NCBI RefSeq assembly: GCF_012911925.1
Contig: NZ_JAAXKY010000026.1
Location: forward strand, 1 to 59,571
Length of the DNA: 59,571 nucleotides
Reading direction: 5' to 3'
From: Pseudonocardia xinjiangensis
GTDB taxonomy: Bacteria > Actinomycetota > Actinomycetes > Mycobacteriales > Pseudonocardiaceae
Shown here: piece after piece, positions 50,791-59,129 of the stretch
How positions within the stretch are numbered: position 1 is the stretch's first letter
Layout of the letters: the number at the start of each line of letters is the position of its first letter
Program-made: the position numbers and the translations under genes
The notes under the pieces: generated by a model
Seen by the model: only the letters and a program-made list of their open reading frames with translations
What the model was told of the DNA's origin: nothing
Database searches by the model: none

Positions 50791-51297
50791 TCAGCTCCGG
50801 GGTGCGGCCTGCGGTACCGACGGCGTGCGGATCACGAGTGTGGTGCCTGCGGCGGTCGGCCGGAGGACCACCTCGGCCATGCACGACCGGATCAGCGGCA
50901 GCCCCCGGCCGCGGTCGGACGGTCCCGGCACCGGTGGCCGCCAGGTGCCGCGGTCGCGGACGGCCAGCACGATCTGCCGTCCGCCGTCAGGGGCCGGGAC
51001 GACCTCGGCGTCGATCTCGACGGGGGCGTGGTCGGGACGCGCGGTGCTGCGCGCCTCGATGCCGTAACCGTGCTCGACGCTGTTGCTCACCGCCTCGCTG
51101 ACGGCGAACACCACGTCGTCGAGCTGGTCGCTGGGCCACCGGTGCTCGGTCAGCCACGTGGTGAGGCGGTCGCGCGCCAGCGACGGCGCCACCCACTCCG
51201 CGCCGAGGCGCACCCGGAGCACCGCGTCGACAGCGGCACGGCGGAACGCATGGGGGCGTGGGGCCCACTCGTCGCGGTCGCACGGAGGCACCATCAT
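50791..51297 (-). CDS. Anti-sigma factor serine kinase (RsbW/SpoIIAB-like HATPase)
   Basis: 168 aa GHKL ATPase domain: N-box VFAVSEAVSNSVEHGY (Glu and Asn), G1-like VRDRGTWRPP and G2 GRGLPLI. It should bind a sigma factor and phosphorylate a STAS antagonist. The STAS gene lies 62 bp upstream on the same strand, giving a two-gene partner-switch unit without a sigma gene beside it. The G1 box lacks the second glycine (DxGxG appears as DRGTW). ATG 51297. Confidence 0.88.
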   Translation of the reverse strand: MMVPPCDRDEWAPRPHAFRRAAVDAVLRVRLGAEWVAPSLARDRLTTWLTEHRWPSDQLDDVVFAVSEAVSNSVEHGYGIEARSTARPDHAPVEIDAEVVPAPDGGRQIVLAVRDRGTWRPPVPGPSDRGRGLPLIRSCMAEVVLRPTAAGTTLVIRTPSVPQAAPRS

Positions 51298-51359
51298 GGG
51301 CGCTGACCTGGGTGACGGCGCCGACCTGGGTGACGCGTGAGGCTGCCCACGACGCCCCG

Positions 51360-51806
51360 TCAGCGGTCGCGCAGGGCGTCGGCGACGTCGTGGTAGAGCT
51401 CCAGGAACCCGTCCAGCCCGCTGCGCTCGATCGGGCGGACCACGGGCCGGCTCGAGTCGACCACGATCCGCAGCGGCTTGTAGCCACGCTGCTCGACAGC
51501 CTCCCGGGCACTCGTGGTCAGGGTGTGCAGCCCCGGTGACCCGAGGAACCCGACCTCGCTGAGGTCCACCACAAGCACCCGCCCGTCCAGCCGCTCGAAC
51601 GCATCCGAGATCGCATCGTGCAGACGCGGCGCTGTCAGGCCGTCGACATCGCCCCGCACGGCCAGGATGACCGCATCAGGCCGATCCCGCACAGCGACAG
51701 CCATCAGCTGCTCTCGCGGCGGGGCCTGCTGCGCCTGGTGCCGGTGCGGCAGCTCCGGCTGCTCCCGGCACCCCTCAGAAGGGGGCTGCCCGTCCTCCTG
51801 GACCAT
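51360..51806 (-). CDS. STAS-domain anti-anti-sigma factor
   Basis: 148 aa. About 35 hydrophilic Gln/Pro-rich residues precede the STAS domain (DAVILAVRGDVDGLTAPRL, VVDLSEVGFLGSPGLHTL). The serine in FLGSPGL is in the position phosphorylated in SpoIIAA/RsbV proteins. Partner of the kinase immediately downstream. ATG 51806 has TAGGGT 7 nt upstream and no SD, so it may be leaderless. Confidence 0.9.
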   Translation of the reverse strand: MVQEDGQPPSEGCREQPELPHRHQAQQAPPREQLMAVAVRDRPDAVILAVRGDVDGLTAPRLHDAISDAFERLDGRVLVVDLSEVGFLGSPGLHTLTTSAREAVEQRGYKPLRIVVDSSRPVVRPIERSGLDGFLELYHDVADALRDR

Positions 51807-51886
51807 GCCGCGCACCCTACGGTCAGCCTCCGGGTGGCCGAGCACACCCCCGGCCGGCGGTGGGTGACGGCTACCGTGTCGGAGAC

Positions 51887-52600
51887 GTGGGACAGGCCGA
51901 TGAGCACCGACGACAGGACGCGGACCGCGTGGTGCGTCCGCTGGTGACGCTCGATCTCTTCAGCGCTCTGATCGACTCCCGGACCGGGGGCGGCACCGCC
52001 TTGTCCCGGCTGGCACGCGAGCGGAGCTGGAGCGTCACGGGGGAGGCCGTCTACTCCGCGTGGGACTCCACCAACAAGGAGCTGCAGCGGCAGTGCCGGA
52101 CGTGGGTCCCGTTCCGGGAGCTGTCCGAGCAGGCCCTCGCCGCCACCTACCGCGACCTCGGCCTCCCGGGTGATCCCGCGGAGGATACCGAGCGGCTGCT
52201 GGCCTCGGTCGCCGACTGGCCACTGTGGCCCGACGTCGCGGCGGGACTGCCCGTACTGGCGAGCGGCTCCCGGGTCGGCGTGCTGTCCAACGTCGACGAC
52301 GACATCTTCGCCCGCACCCGGGTGGCTCCCCTCGTGGCCGACGGCGACGTACTCACCTCGGAGAGGCTGCGCAGCTACAAGCCCTCGCCCGCCCTCTACC
52401 ACGAGGCGGCCCGGCGGGCCGGCCGCGGATATGTGCACGTCGCGACCTCGGCCCGCGACGTCCGCGGCGCCCTCGACGCGGGCATCAGCACGATCAGGTT
52501 GCGCCGCCCGGGCCCCCGGGTCGACCCCGACGGCCCGGTTCCCCCGTTCGAGGCCGCCGACCTGGCCGAGACCGCCGCGCTGCTCCCGCAGCTGCGCTGA
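51887..52600 (+). CDS. HAD-family hydrolase
   Basis: About 237 aa. HAD motif I VTLDLFSALIDS (DxF), motif II VLSNVDDD, motif III lysine in RSYKPSP and motif IV HVATSARDVRGALDAG match haloacid dehalogenase-like phosphatases. Substrate unknown. The start is uncertain: GTG 51887 sits 9 nt after TACCGT and would be almost leaderless; GTG 51860 or 51929 are possible. Divergent from the STAS gene. Its stop is inside a stem-loop shared with the next gene. Confidence 0.82.
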   Translation: MGQADEHRRQDADRVVRPLVTLDLFSALIDSRTGGGTALSRLARERSWSVTGEAVYSAWDSTNKELQRQCRTWVPFRELSEQALAATYRDLGLPGDPAEDTERLLASVADWPLWPDVAAGLPVLASGSRVGVLSNVDDDIFARTRVAPLVADGDVLTSERLRSYKPSPALYHEAARRAGRGYVHVATSARDVRGALDAGISTIRLRRPGPRVDPDGPVPPFEAADLAETAALLPQLR

Positions 52601-52620
52601 CGGGCGAGGCGGCCGTCAGC
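52596..52620. terminator. Bidirectional stem-loop spanning two stop codons
   Basis: GCTGACGG (52596-52603) pairs perfectly with CCGTCAGC (52613-52620), with a 9-nt loop. The arms contain the stop of the HAD gene (52598-52600) and of the convergent AraC gene (52616-52618). Confidence 0.65.
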
Positions 52621-53515
52621 GATGGGCGGGTGCGGTGTCCGCCGCGCGGTACCGGCCCGGCGCGACGCTGTACCTGCGGCGGAACGCGGCCGCGAACGCG
52701 AACTCCGTCGAGTAGCCGACCTTCCTCGCGATCGCGGCGAGCGGCGCGTCGGACTGCCGCAGCAGCCGGGCGGCCGAGCTGAGCCGCCAGCCGATCAGGT
52801 AGGTCATCGGCGGAGTGCCGACCGCGGCGGTGAAACGCCGGGTGAACGCCGTGCGCGACATCCCGGCGACGTCGCTGAGCTGTTGCACGCTCCACTGCCG
52901 CTCCGGGCGCCCGTGGATCTCGCGCAGCGCATCGGCGATGCCCGGCTCGGTGGTCAGCGGCCAGTCGGACGGGCTGGTCTGCTCCTGGAGGTGGCGCAGG
53001 ATGTGCACGATCATCAGGTCGATCAGGGCGGCCCGGCTGGCGTCGGTGCCCGGGCCCGGCGTGGTGTAGTCGGCACGCAGCATCTCCACCACCACGCGCA
53101 GCTCCGGATGGCGTTCGTAGTCCGGCGTGAACGCGAGGACGCTCGGCAGGTGCCGGAGAAAGCCCGGCACCTTTCCGTGCTCGAGCGGATAGGTGCCGCA
53201 GAGGAACTCGAAGTCGACCGGTACGGGCGGGGGCGGCACGTCCGCCATCACGACCTCGGGCAGCTCGGCGAGCGCGCACGGGGTGCGCGAGATCCCGTGC
53301 GCTGCGCCTGCGGCGGTGAAGACGACATCGCCCGGCCGCACGGCGACCGGCTCCGCCTCCTCCGTGACGAGCCAGCCCTCGCCCGCCAGCATGACGTGGA
53401 AGCCCAGCACGGGAGTCCGCGGGAAGCGGACCCCGTGTGCGGACCCCTCGGCGATCCGGCGCCCGTTGGCCCGCCCGACCCGGACGCTGCTGATCGCCGC
53501 GGTGATCATGTCCAC
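52616..53515 (-). CDS. AraC-family regulator with cupin ligand domain
   Basis: 299 aa. Cupin part VDMITAAISSVRVGRANG, FHVMLAGEGWLVT, VRPGDVVFTAAGAAHGI; HTH part WSVQQLSDVAGMSRTAFTRRF and IARKVGYSTEFAFAAAFRRRYS. It is a paralogue in layout of the protein at 40966-41883. GTG 53515 is chosen because the family begins here and TACCAT lies 7 nt upstream (leaderless). Divergent from the broken dehydrogenase and monooxygenase genes, its possible targets. Confidence 0.9.
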   Translation of the reverse strand: MDMITAAISSVRVGRANGRRIAEGSAHGVRFPRTPVLGFHVMLAGEGWLVTEEAEPVAVRPGDVVFTAAGAAHGISRTPCALAELPEVVMADVPPPPVPVDFEFLCGTYPLEHGKVPGFLRHLPSVLAFTPDYERHPELRVVVEMLRADYTTPGPGTDASRAALIDLMIVHILRHLQEQTSPSDWPLTTEPGIADALREIHGRPERQWSVQQLSDVAGMSRTAFTRRFTAAVGTPPMTYLIGWRLSSAARLLRQSDAPLAAIARKVGYSTEFAFAAAFRRRYSVAPGRYRAADTAPAHR

Positions 53516-53530
53516 CCGAATCATGGTATC
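53516..53530 (-). promoter_or_regulatory. Leaderless promoter of the AraC gene
   Basis: On the reverse strand TACCAT is followed by 7 nt and GTG 53515. No SD precedes this start. Confidence 0.45.
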
Positions 53531-53597
53531 CGGACACGTATGCGGCCGGGCCGCACGAGCATGGCGGCCCCCGGTGCCCCGATGCTTGGGTCGAACC

Positions 53598-54322
53598 GTG
53601 ATCGACGTGCTGGCTGCGAACGCCGACAAGACCGAACATCAGGAACGGCCCACCGCGGAGAGTCTGCAGGCCGCGATGTGTGGGCGGGCCTGGGAGCGAT
53701 GGTCGACGGGACGTTCTCCTTCGTGCAGATCCCGATGGCCGACCTGACCGTCGAGCGCACCTGGGACATGGCCGGCATGCGCGGCACCGGCAGCCACACG
53801 GTGGTGGCCGACGGCGTGCTGGTCCCCGCGGAACGCGTGGGCGCCCTGCGGCTGCCGCCCGATCTCGGCGCCGCCCAGCTCTTCGGGATCTGCGCGCTGG
53901 CCCCGGTGGTGGGCGCGACGTTCGGGGCGCTGGACGTCGTCACCGCGATGTTCGCCTCGGACCGCAAGCCGTACATGACGTCGTACTCGCGCATGGGCGA
54001 GTCACCGGGTGCACGCCAGTGACTGGCGGCGGCGACCACGCTGGCGCAGCGGGCCGAGCGCACGATGCTGGCCGTCGCCGCGGAGGTCGACGCCGGCACC
54101 GACCTGACCGCGCGGGACGGCAGCAGGCTGCACCTGAACCTGACCGAGGCGGCGGGCGACTGCCGCGCGGCGCTCGACCAGATGCTCGACCTGCACGGCG
54201 CGACCGGCTTCCGGACGTCCTCCTCGTTGCAGCGCTTCTGGCGCGACGTGTCGGTGGCCGGTCGCCACCCGCTGCTCAATCCCTACCTGGCGATGGAGGG
54301 CTACGGCAACGCCCTCGTGTGA
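53598..54322 (+). pseudogene. Broken acyl-CoA dehydrogenase-like flavoprotein gene
   Basis: An N-terminal piece (VIDVLAANADKTEHQERPTA, from GTG 53598) shifts frame near 53675 to the central domain of the acyl-CoA dehydrogenase/two-component monooxygenase fold (FVQIPMADLTVERTWD, AGMRGTGSHTVV). The intervening helical domain is missing. The frame then hits TGA at 54020-54022, and the same frame continues with LAAATTLAQRAERTMLAV and LHLNLTEAAGDCRAALDQML to 54322. So there is one deletion with frameshift and one nonsense codon (likely TGG to TGA). The parent was probably an HsaA/DszC-type hydroxylase. Confidence 0.82.
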
Positions 54323-54416
54323 CGCCGACCGGTCGGGGTGATCATGCCCGCCAGGAGTGCCAAGCTGGCACGAGCGAGGGACACCAGGGCCCTCCCTGAC
54401 GTACCCCGGAGCGTGC

Positions 54417-56237
54417 GTGAGCGTCACCGATCCGCCGATGCGGCCGGACGGCACCGTCATCGACAAGGCGGCGCTGCGCCGGAAGTACCTCGAGGAACGC
54501 GACAAGCGGCTGCGGCCCGACGGCAACGACCAGTACCAGCGCCTCACCGGGCGGTTCGCCCACTACCTCGCGGATCCCCACACCCCGAGGACCGAACGTG
54601 AGCCGAGGACCGACGACTGCACGGTCGTGTTCATCGGCGGCGGCTTCGCCGGCCTTGTCACCGGGGCCCGGCTGAAGGAAGCCGGCGTCGAGGACGTCCG
54701 GATCATCGAGAAGGGCGGCGACTTCGGCGGCACCTGGTACTGGAACCGGTACCCCGGAGCGCAGTGCGACACGGCGTCGATGGTGTACATGCCGCTGCTC
54801 GAAGAGACCGGCCACATGCCGACCGAGAAGTACGCGCACGGGCCGGAGATCCTCGAGCACTGCCGGCGCATCGGTAAGCAGTTCGGGCTGTACGAGGACG
54901 CGCTGTTCCACACCGAGGTCACCGACCTGCGGTGGGACGGGCAGCGGGCGCGCTGGGTCGTGCGCACCGACCGGGGCGACCACTTCACCGCGCGGTTCGT
55001 CGCGATGGGCACCGGACCGCTGCACGTCCCGAAGCTGCCCGGGATCCCCGGCATCGACTCGTTCGCCGGGCACTCGTTCCACACCAGCCGCTGGGACTAC
55101 GACTACACCGGAGGTGATCCCTCCGGTGCGCCGATGGACGAGCTGGCCGACAAGCGCGTCGCGATCATCGGGACCGGTGCGACGGCCGTCCAGTGCGTGC
55201 CCCACCTGGCTCGCGCCTGCCGGGAGCTGTTCGTGTTCCAGCGCACCCCGTCGTCGGTCGACACCCGCGGCAACCACCCGATCGACCCCGAGTGGTTCGA
55301 GCGGATCGCCACCCCGGGCTGGCAGCAGCGCTGGCTGGAGAACTTCACGGCCAACCAGAGCGGCGGCGCGGCCGACGAGGACCTGGTGATGGACGGCTGG
55401 ACCGAGATCGCCCGGCGCGTGCGGGCCAGGGCCAGGACGATCCCCAAGGCGGAACGCACCCCGATGACGCTGCTGGCCGCCTTCGAGGACTCCGACCACG
55501 AGAAGATGGAGGAGATCCGCGCCCGCGTCGACGCGGTCGTGACGGACCGGGCCACCGCCGAGAACCTCAAGGCCTGGTACCGCCAGCTGTGCAAGCGGCC
55601 GTGCTTCCACGACGAGTACCTGCAGGCCTTCAACCTGCCCGGCACGCACCTGGTCGACACCGACGGCAAGGGCGTGGAGCGGGTCACCGAGAACGGGGTC
55701 GTCGTCGCCGGCACCGAGTATCCGGTCGACTGCATCATCTACGCCTCCGGCTTCGAGGTGGGCACCGCGTACACCCGCCGGGCCGGGTACGACCTGACCG
55801 GGCGCGACGGCGTCAGGCTGTCCGAGTACTGGGCCGATGGCATGCGCACGCTGCACGGCATCCACGTGCGCGGCTTCCCGAACGCATTCGTCGTCCAGCC
55901 GACCCAGGGCGCGAACCTGATCTCCAACATCCCGCACAACCTCACCGAGTCGGGCCGGACGATCGCGATGACGATCAAGCACGCCCTGGACAACGGCTTC
56001 GACGAGATCGAGGTCAGCCAGGAGGCGGAGGACGCGTGGGTCGCGCTCCTGCTGACGGAGCCGGGACTGATGGGGCGGTCGCCGGACTGCACGCCGGGCT
56101 ACTACAACAACGAGGGCCAGGACTCCGGTCCGCGGGCGCTGTTCAATGTCGGCTACCCGCAAGGTCCGAGCGCCTTCTTCCGGTACATCGACCGGTGGCG
56201 CACGACCGGTACGTTCGACGGCCTCGAGTTCCGATAG
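54417..56237 (+). CDS. Baeyer-Villiger monooxygenase (class B flavoprotein)
   Basis: 606 aa. FAD motif GGGFAG (74-79), the BVMO fingerprint FxGxxxHxxxWD as FAGHSFHTSRWD (216-227), then the NADPH motif IIGTGATAVQ and the late ASGFEVGT. It inserts oxygen next to a ketone to make an ester or lactone, using NADPH and O2. Relatives act on cyclic and long-chain ketones or steroids. An N-terminal extension of about 65 residues precedes the FAD motif, as in cyclopentadecanone-type enzymes. GTG 54417 follows GGAG by 5 nt. Confidence 0.94.
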   Translation: MSVTDPPMRPDGTVIDKAALRRKYLEERDKRLRPDGNDQYQRLTGRFAHYLADPHTPRTEREPRTDDCTVVFIGGGFAGLVTGARLKEAGVEDVRIIEKGGDFGGTWYWNRYPGAQCDTASMVYMPLLEETGHMPTEKYAHGPEILEHCRRIGKQFGLYEDALFHTEVTDLRWDGQRARWVVRTDRGDHFTARFVAMGTGPLHVPKLPGIPGIDSFAGHSFHTSRWDYDYTGGDPSGAPMDELADKRVAIIGTGATAVQCVPHLARACRELFVFQRTPSSVDTRGNHPIDPEWFERIATPGWQQRWLENFTANQSGGAADEDLVMDGWTEIARRVRARARTIPKAERTPMTLLAAFEDSDHEKMEEIRARVDAVVTDRATAENLKAWYRQLCKRPCFHDEYLQAFNLPGTHLVDTDGKGVERVTENGVVVAGTEYPVDCIIYASGFEVGTAYTRRAGYDLTGRDGVRLSEYWADGMRTLHGIHVRGFPNAFVVQPTQGANLISNIPHNLTESGRTIAMTIKHALDNGFDEIEVSQEAEDAWVALLLTEPGLMGRSPDCTPGYYNNEGQDSGPRALFNVGYPQGPSAFFRYIDRWRTTGTFDGLEFR

Positions 56238-56302
56238 CGCATCGATCGGGTCATGGTCGGCGTCGCGGCGGTTCGCCCCGCCGCGACGGGGAACCCGACC
56301 CG

Positions 56303-56791
56303 ATGCCTACCGGTCCGGTCGTGGTCGCCTTCGACGGCTCTCCCGCCGCGTTGCGTGCCCTGCAGGAGGCCGCGGAGCTGCTCGCCCCGCGGCCCGGTCT
56401 CGTCGTGGTGGTCTGGGAGGCGGGTGTCGCCTACGACTTCGCCTCGATCCCGAGCGCCTCGCTCGACCTCCCGCCCGCCCAGTTCGACCTGCGGCCGGCC
56501 GCGGAGCTGGACGAGGCGCTGGCCGCCAACGCCCGCGAGATGGCCCGGCGCGGGGCCGCGATCGCCACCTCGCTCGGGATGCCGGCCGAAGGGCTGGCCG
56601 TCGCCGACGTCATGACCGTGGGCGACACGCTCGTGCAGCTGGCGAGTGAGGTCGACGCCGCCGCGGTCGTGGTCGGCCGCCACGGGCACAGCGCGCTGCG
56701 TGACGTGCTGCTGGGGAGCACGGCGAACCACGTGATGCGGAACGCCCCGTGCCCGGTGGTCGTCGGGCGGCAGGCCGACAAGGACGGCTGA
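56303..56791 (+). CDS. Universal stress protein, single domain
   Basis: 162 aa. VVVAFDGSPAALRAL at the N-terminus and VVVGRHGHSALRDVLLGSTANHVM with CPVVVG at the end give the ATP-binding USP pattern GxxGx9GS. It probably responds to stress or starvation. Unlike the tandem USP at 41975-42871 it has a single domain. ATG 56303 with GGGGA upstream; 65 bp after the monooxygenase. Confidence 0.92.
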   Translation: MPTGPVVVAFDGSPAALRALQEAAELLAPRPGLVVVVWEAGVAYDFASIPSASLDLPPAQFDLRPAAELDEALAANAREMARRGAAIATSLGMPAEGLAVADVMTVGDTLVQLASEVDAAAVVVGRHGHSALRDVLLGSTANHVMRNAPCPVVVGRQADKDG

Positions 56792-56892
56792 CCGCCACAT
56801 CCTCCCCGCAACCTGCTGACCGAGATCGCCCGATCTGCGTACGATCCGCCCTCGGAAGGATCATCCGGATCGACCGCATCGGGAGGGCGTGG

Positions 56893-57798
56893 ATGCGCCG
56901 GTTCGGGCAGTGGCTGGTGGACAACGCCGACGGGATGCTGGCGCTGACGATCGCCATCACCGTCGGGGCGCTGGGGGTGCTCGACGTCCTCGGCGGCGAG
57001 GAGATCAACGCGGCGATCCTGCTGACCCTGGCACTGCTCGCGGCGACCCTGCTGCGCGACCGCAAGATCGCCACCAACAACCTCAACCAGTCCGCCGCGG
57101 TGCGGCTCGTGCACGGGGCCGAGGTGGATCGCATGAACAGCGAAGCCCACCGCGACGCGGGCCAGTGGATCTTCAAGGGCGGTACCGGCTCCAGCTTGCG
57201 CAGCGTCACCCTCCGCGCGTGTGTCGAGGCCGCCCGCGAGGCCAACCGCCCGGTCCGCATGCAGATCGAGATCATCGACCCGACCGACGAACAGCTGTGC
57301 CGCCGCTACGCCGAGTACCGGGCGTCGCTGCGTACCGGCCCGGACCGGGACCAGCCCGAACCCGCACCCGAGACCACCTCGCGCAACGCCTTCGCCACCG
57401 TTCTGGCGATCTGCTGGTACCGCCAGCGCTTCGTGCTCCTGCAGCCGGAGATCGGGCTCTCGAAGGTGATGACCACGTTCCGCTGGGACATCTCCCCGAC
57501 GTTCGCGCTCATGACCCAGGAGGACCGCAACGCGCCCGCGATGTTCTTCGACCGCGGGATGTCGCACTACCGGGCCTACCTGCGCGAGCTCACCATGAGC
57601 TTCGAGCAGTCCCGCAGGTTGAACCTCTCCCGGATCGAGGAGCATCGCCTGTCGGACGAGCCGACGCCGGAAGAGGTGCGGACGCTCTTCAGCCTGTTGC
57701 GGCTCGACCTCCCGGTCTCGATGACCGACAACAACGTCGCCGACATCATCAGCCGCGCGAAGCTGCCGCGAGCGCGCCAGGGTCGGTTCAGGCGGTGA
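56893..57798 (+). CDS. Membrane-anchored protein of unknown function
   Basis: 301 aa. Two hydrophobic segments at about residues 15-33 and 38-56 (MLALTIAITVGALGVLDVLG; AAILLTLALLAATLL), then about 240 cytosolic residues. The latter contain GGTGSSLRSVTLRACVEAA and MQIEIIDPTDEQLCRRYAEY, reminiscent of the phospholipase-D-like fold but without an HKD motif. ATG 56893 follows GGGAGG. It lies next to an ArsB/SLC13-type transporter and a TIR protein gene, so a signalling or defence role is possible but unproven. Confidence 0.7.
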   Translation: MRRFGQWLVDNADGMLALTIAITVGALGVLDVLGGEEINAAILLTLALLAATLLRDRKIATNNLNQSAAVRLVHGAEVDRMNSEAHRDAGQWIFKGGTGSSLRSVTLRACVEAAREANRPVRMQIEIIDPTDEQLCRRYAEYRASLRTGPDRDQPEPAPETTSRNAFATVLAICWYRQRFVLLQPEIGLSKVMTTFRWDISPTFALMTQEDRNAPAMFFDRGMSHYRAYLRELTMSFEQSRRLNLSRIEEHRLSDEPTPEEVRTLFSLLRLDLPVSMTDNNVADIISRAKLPRARQGRFRR

Positions 57799-59008
57799 GC
57801 AGCAGCGCGAGCACACCGACGCCGACGGCGACGACCGCCAGCCCGAAACCGTGCAGGGCGAACCGGCGCACGCTGATCGGCAGCCCGTAGACGCGGCAGG
57901 ACTCCAGGCACAGCAGGGTCGCCAGCGACGCCCACGGCGTGATGATCGGACCGGCGTTCGTGCCGATCAGCAACGCGAGCAGCTGGTCGTGGTTGCCAGG
58001 GGGAACCGCGGTCTCCCCCGCCGCGTACGCCGGCAGGTTGTTGACGAGGTTCGACAGCCCGGCACCGGCGGCCGCGGCCCGGAACGCACCCTCCGCTCCC
58101 GGGTCCGTGCCGATCACCGCGGTCATGACGTCGGTGAGTCCGTGGATCGAGAGAGTCGGCACGACGAGGAACAGGCCCGTCACGAAGATCAGCAGGCGCC
58201 ACGGGACCAGGCTGAGCCGCAGCGCACCGCGGTCGAGCACGGCGAAGGCGATCACCAGCACGAGAGCCGCGGCCGCCGCGGCGTAGCCGATGTGCTCGCC
58301 GACGAACGGGATTGCGCCGATGAACAGCAGGCAGGAGACCGCGGCCACCCGGAACAACGTCCTCTGCCGTGAGTCCTCGAGCCGGACCGGAGGGGCCGGC
58401 ACGTACCGGTCCGCTCCGCGTCGACCACGGCGCCAGTAGAGGACCCACAGGAAGACCATGGTCGCGGCCAGGATGGCGAGCTGCGGGGCCCACATCCGGG
58501 CGGCGAACTCCGGCGCCGTCAGTGCCACCCGGCCCGCGGCCAGCAGGTTGGTGAGGTTCGAGACCGGCAGCACGATGCTGGCGGTGTTGGCCAGCCAGAT
58601 GGTGGTCATCGCGAGCGGCAGCGCGGCGATACCCGCCCGCTGGGCCAGTGCGAGGAACACCGGCGTCAGCAGCACCGCGGTGGTGTCGAGGTTCAGGAAG
58701 ATCGTCGTCGCCGACGCGAACGCCACGCAGAGCAGGAACAGCGCGACGTAGCTCCCCCGGCCGACGATCGCCAGGCGCGTCGCGATCGTGTCGAAGACCT
58801 GCGCCTTCTTGGTGAGGGTGGCCAGCACGATCACCGCGGCGATGAACAGCAGCAGCGGTGCGATCCGGCGCAGGCTGTCCTCCGCCTCGGTGGCGGGCAG
58901 CAGCCCGGTGAAGACGGCGAGCAGGCCGGCGACCAGCAGGCCGATCCGGATCCAGTCCAACGCCGGGAGCCGCCGCAGCAGCGCCGCTCCCCTTCGCGCA
59001 GTCGTCAC
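57788..59008 (-). CDS. ArsB/NhaD/SLC13-type ion transporter
   Basis: 406 aa, about 11 TM segments. LNLDTTAVLLTPVFLALA and NTASIVLPVSNLTNLLA, then GLSNLVNNLPAYAA and GTNAGPIITPWASLATLL, are the paired re-entrant motifs of the ion transporter superfamily (arsenite, citrate, Na+/H+ or dicarboxylate carriers). Substrate unknown. GTG 59008 (VTTARRGAALL) with AGGA 7 nt upstream. Its end overlaps the previous convergent gene by 11 bp. Confidence 0.88.
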   Translation of the reverse strand: MTTARRGAALLRRLPALDWIRIGLLVAGLLAVFTGLLPATEAEDSLRRIAPLLLFIAAVIVLATLTKKAQVFDTIATRLAIVGRGSYVALFLLCVAFASATTIFLNLDTTAVLLTPVFLALAQRAGIAALPLAMTTIWLANTASIVLPVSNLTNLLAAGRVALTAPEFAARMWAPQLAILAATMVFLWVLYWRRGRRGADRYVPAPPVRLEDSRQRTLFRVAAVSCLLFIGAIPFVGEHIGYAAAAAALVLVIAFAVLDRGALRLSLVPWRLLIFVTGLFLVVPTLSIHGLTDVMTAVIGTDPGAEGAFRAAAAGAGLSNLVNNLPAYAAGETAVPPGNHDQLLALLIGTNAGPIITPWASLATLLCLESCRVYGLPISVRRFALHGFGLAVVAVGVGVLALLLTA

Positions 59009-59129
59009 CTGCGTATCCTGCCGGACCCGCTCCGCCTGTCGTCGGACCGGAGTCGACCTTGCGCCTTCTCGGCGGGCAGCGCATCCGTGATACTCGACGT
59101 GCTCAGGTCGGGCCACGGGGAGTGACTGC

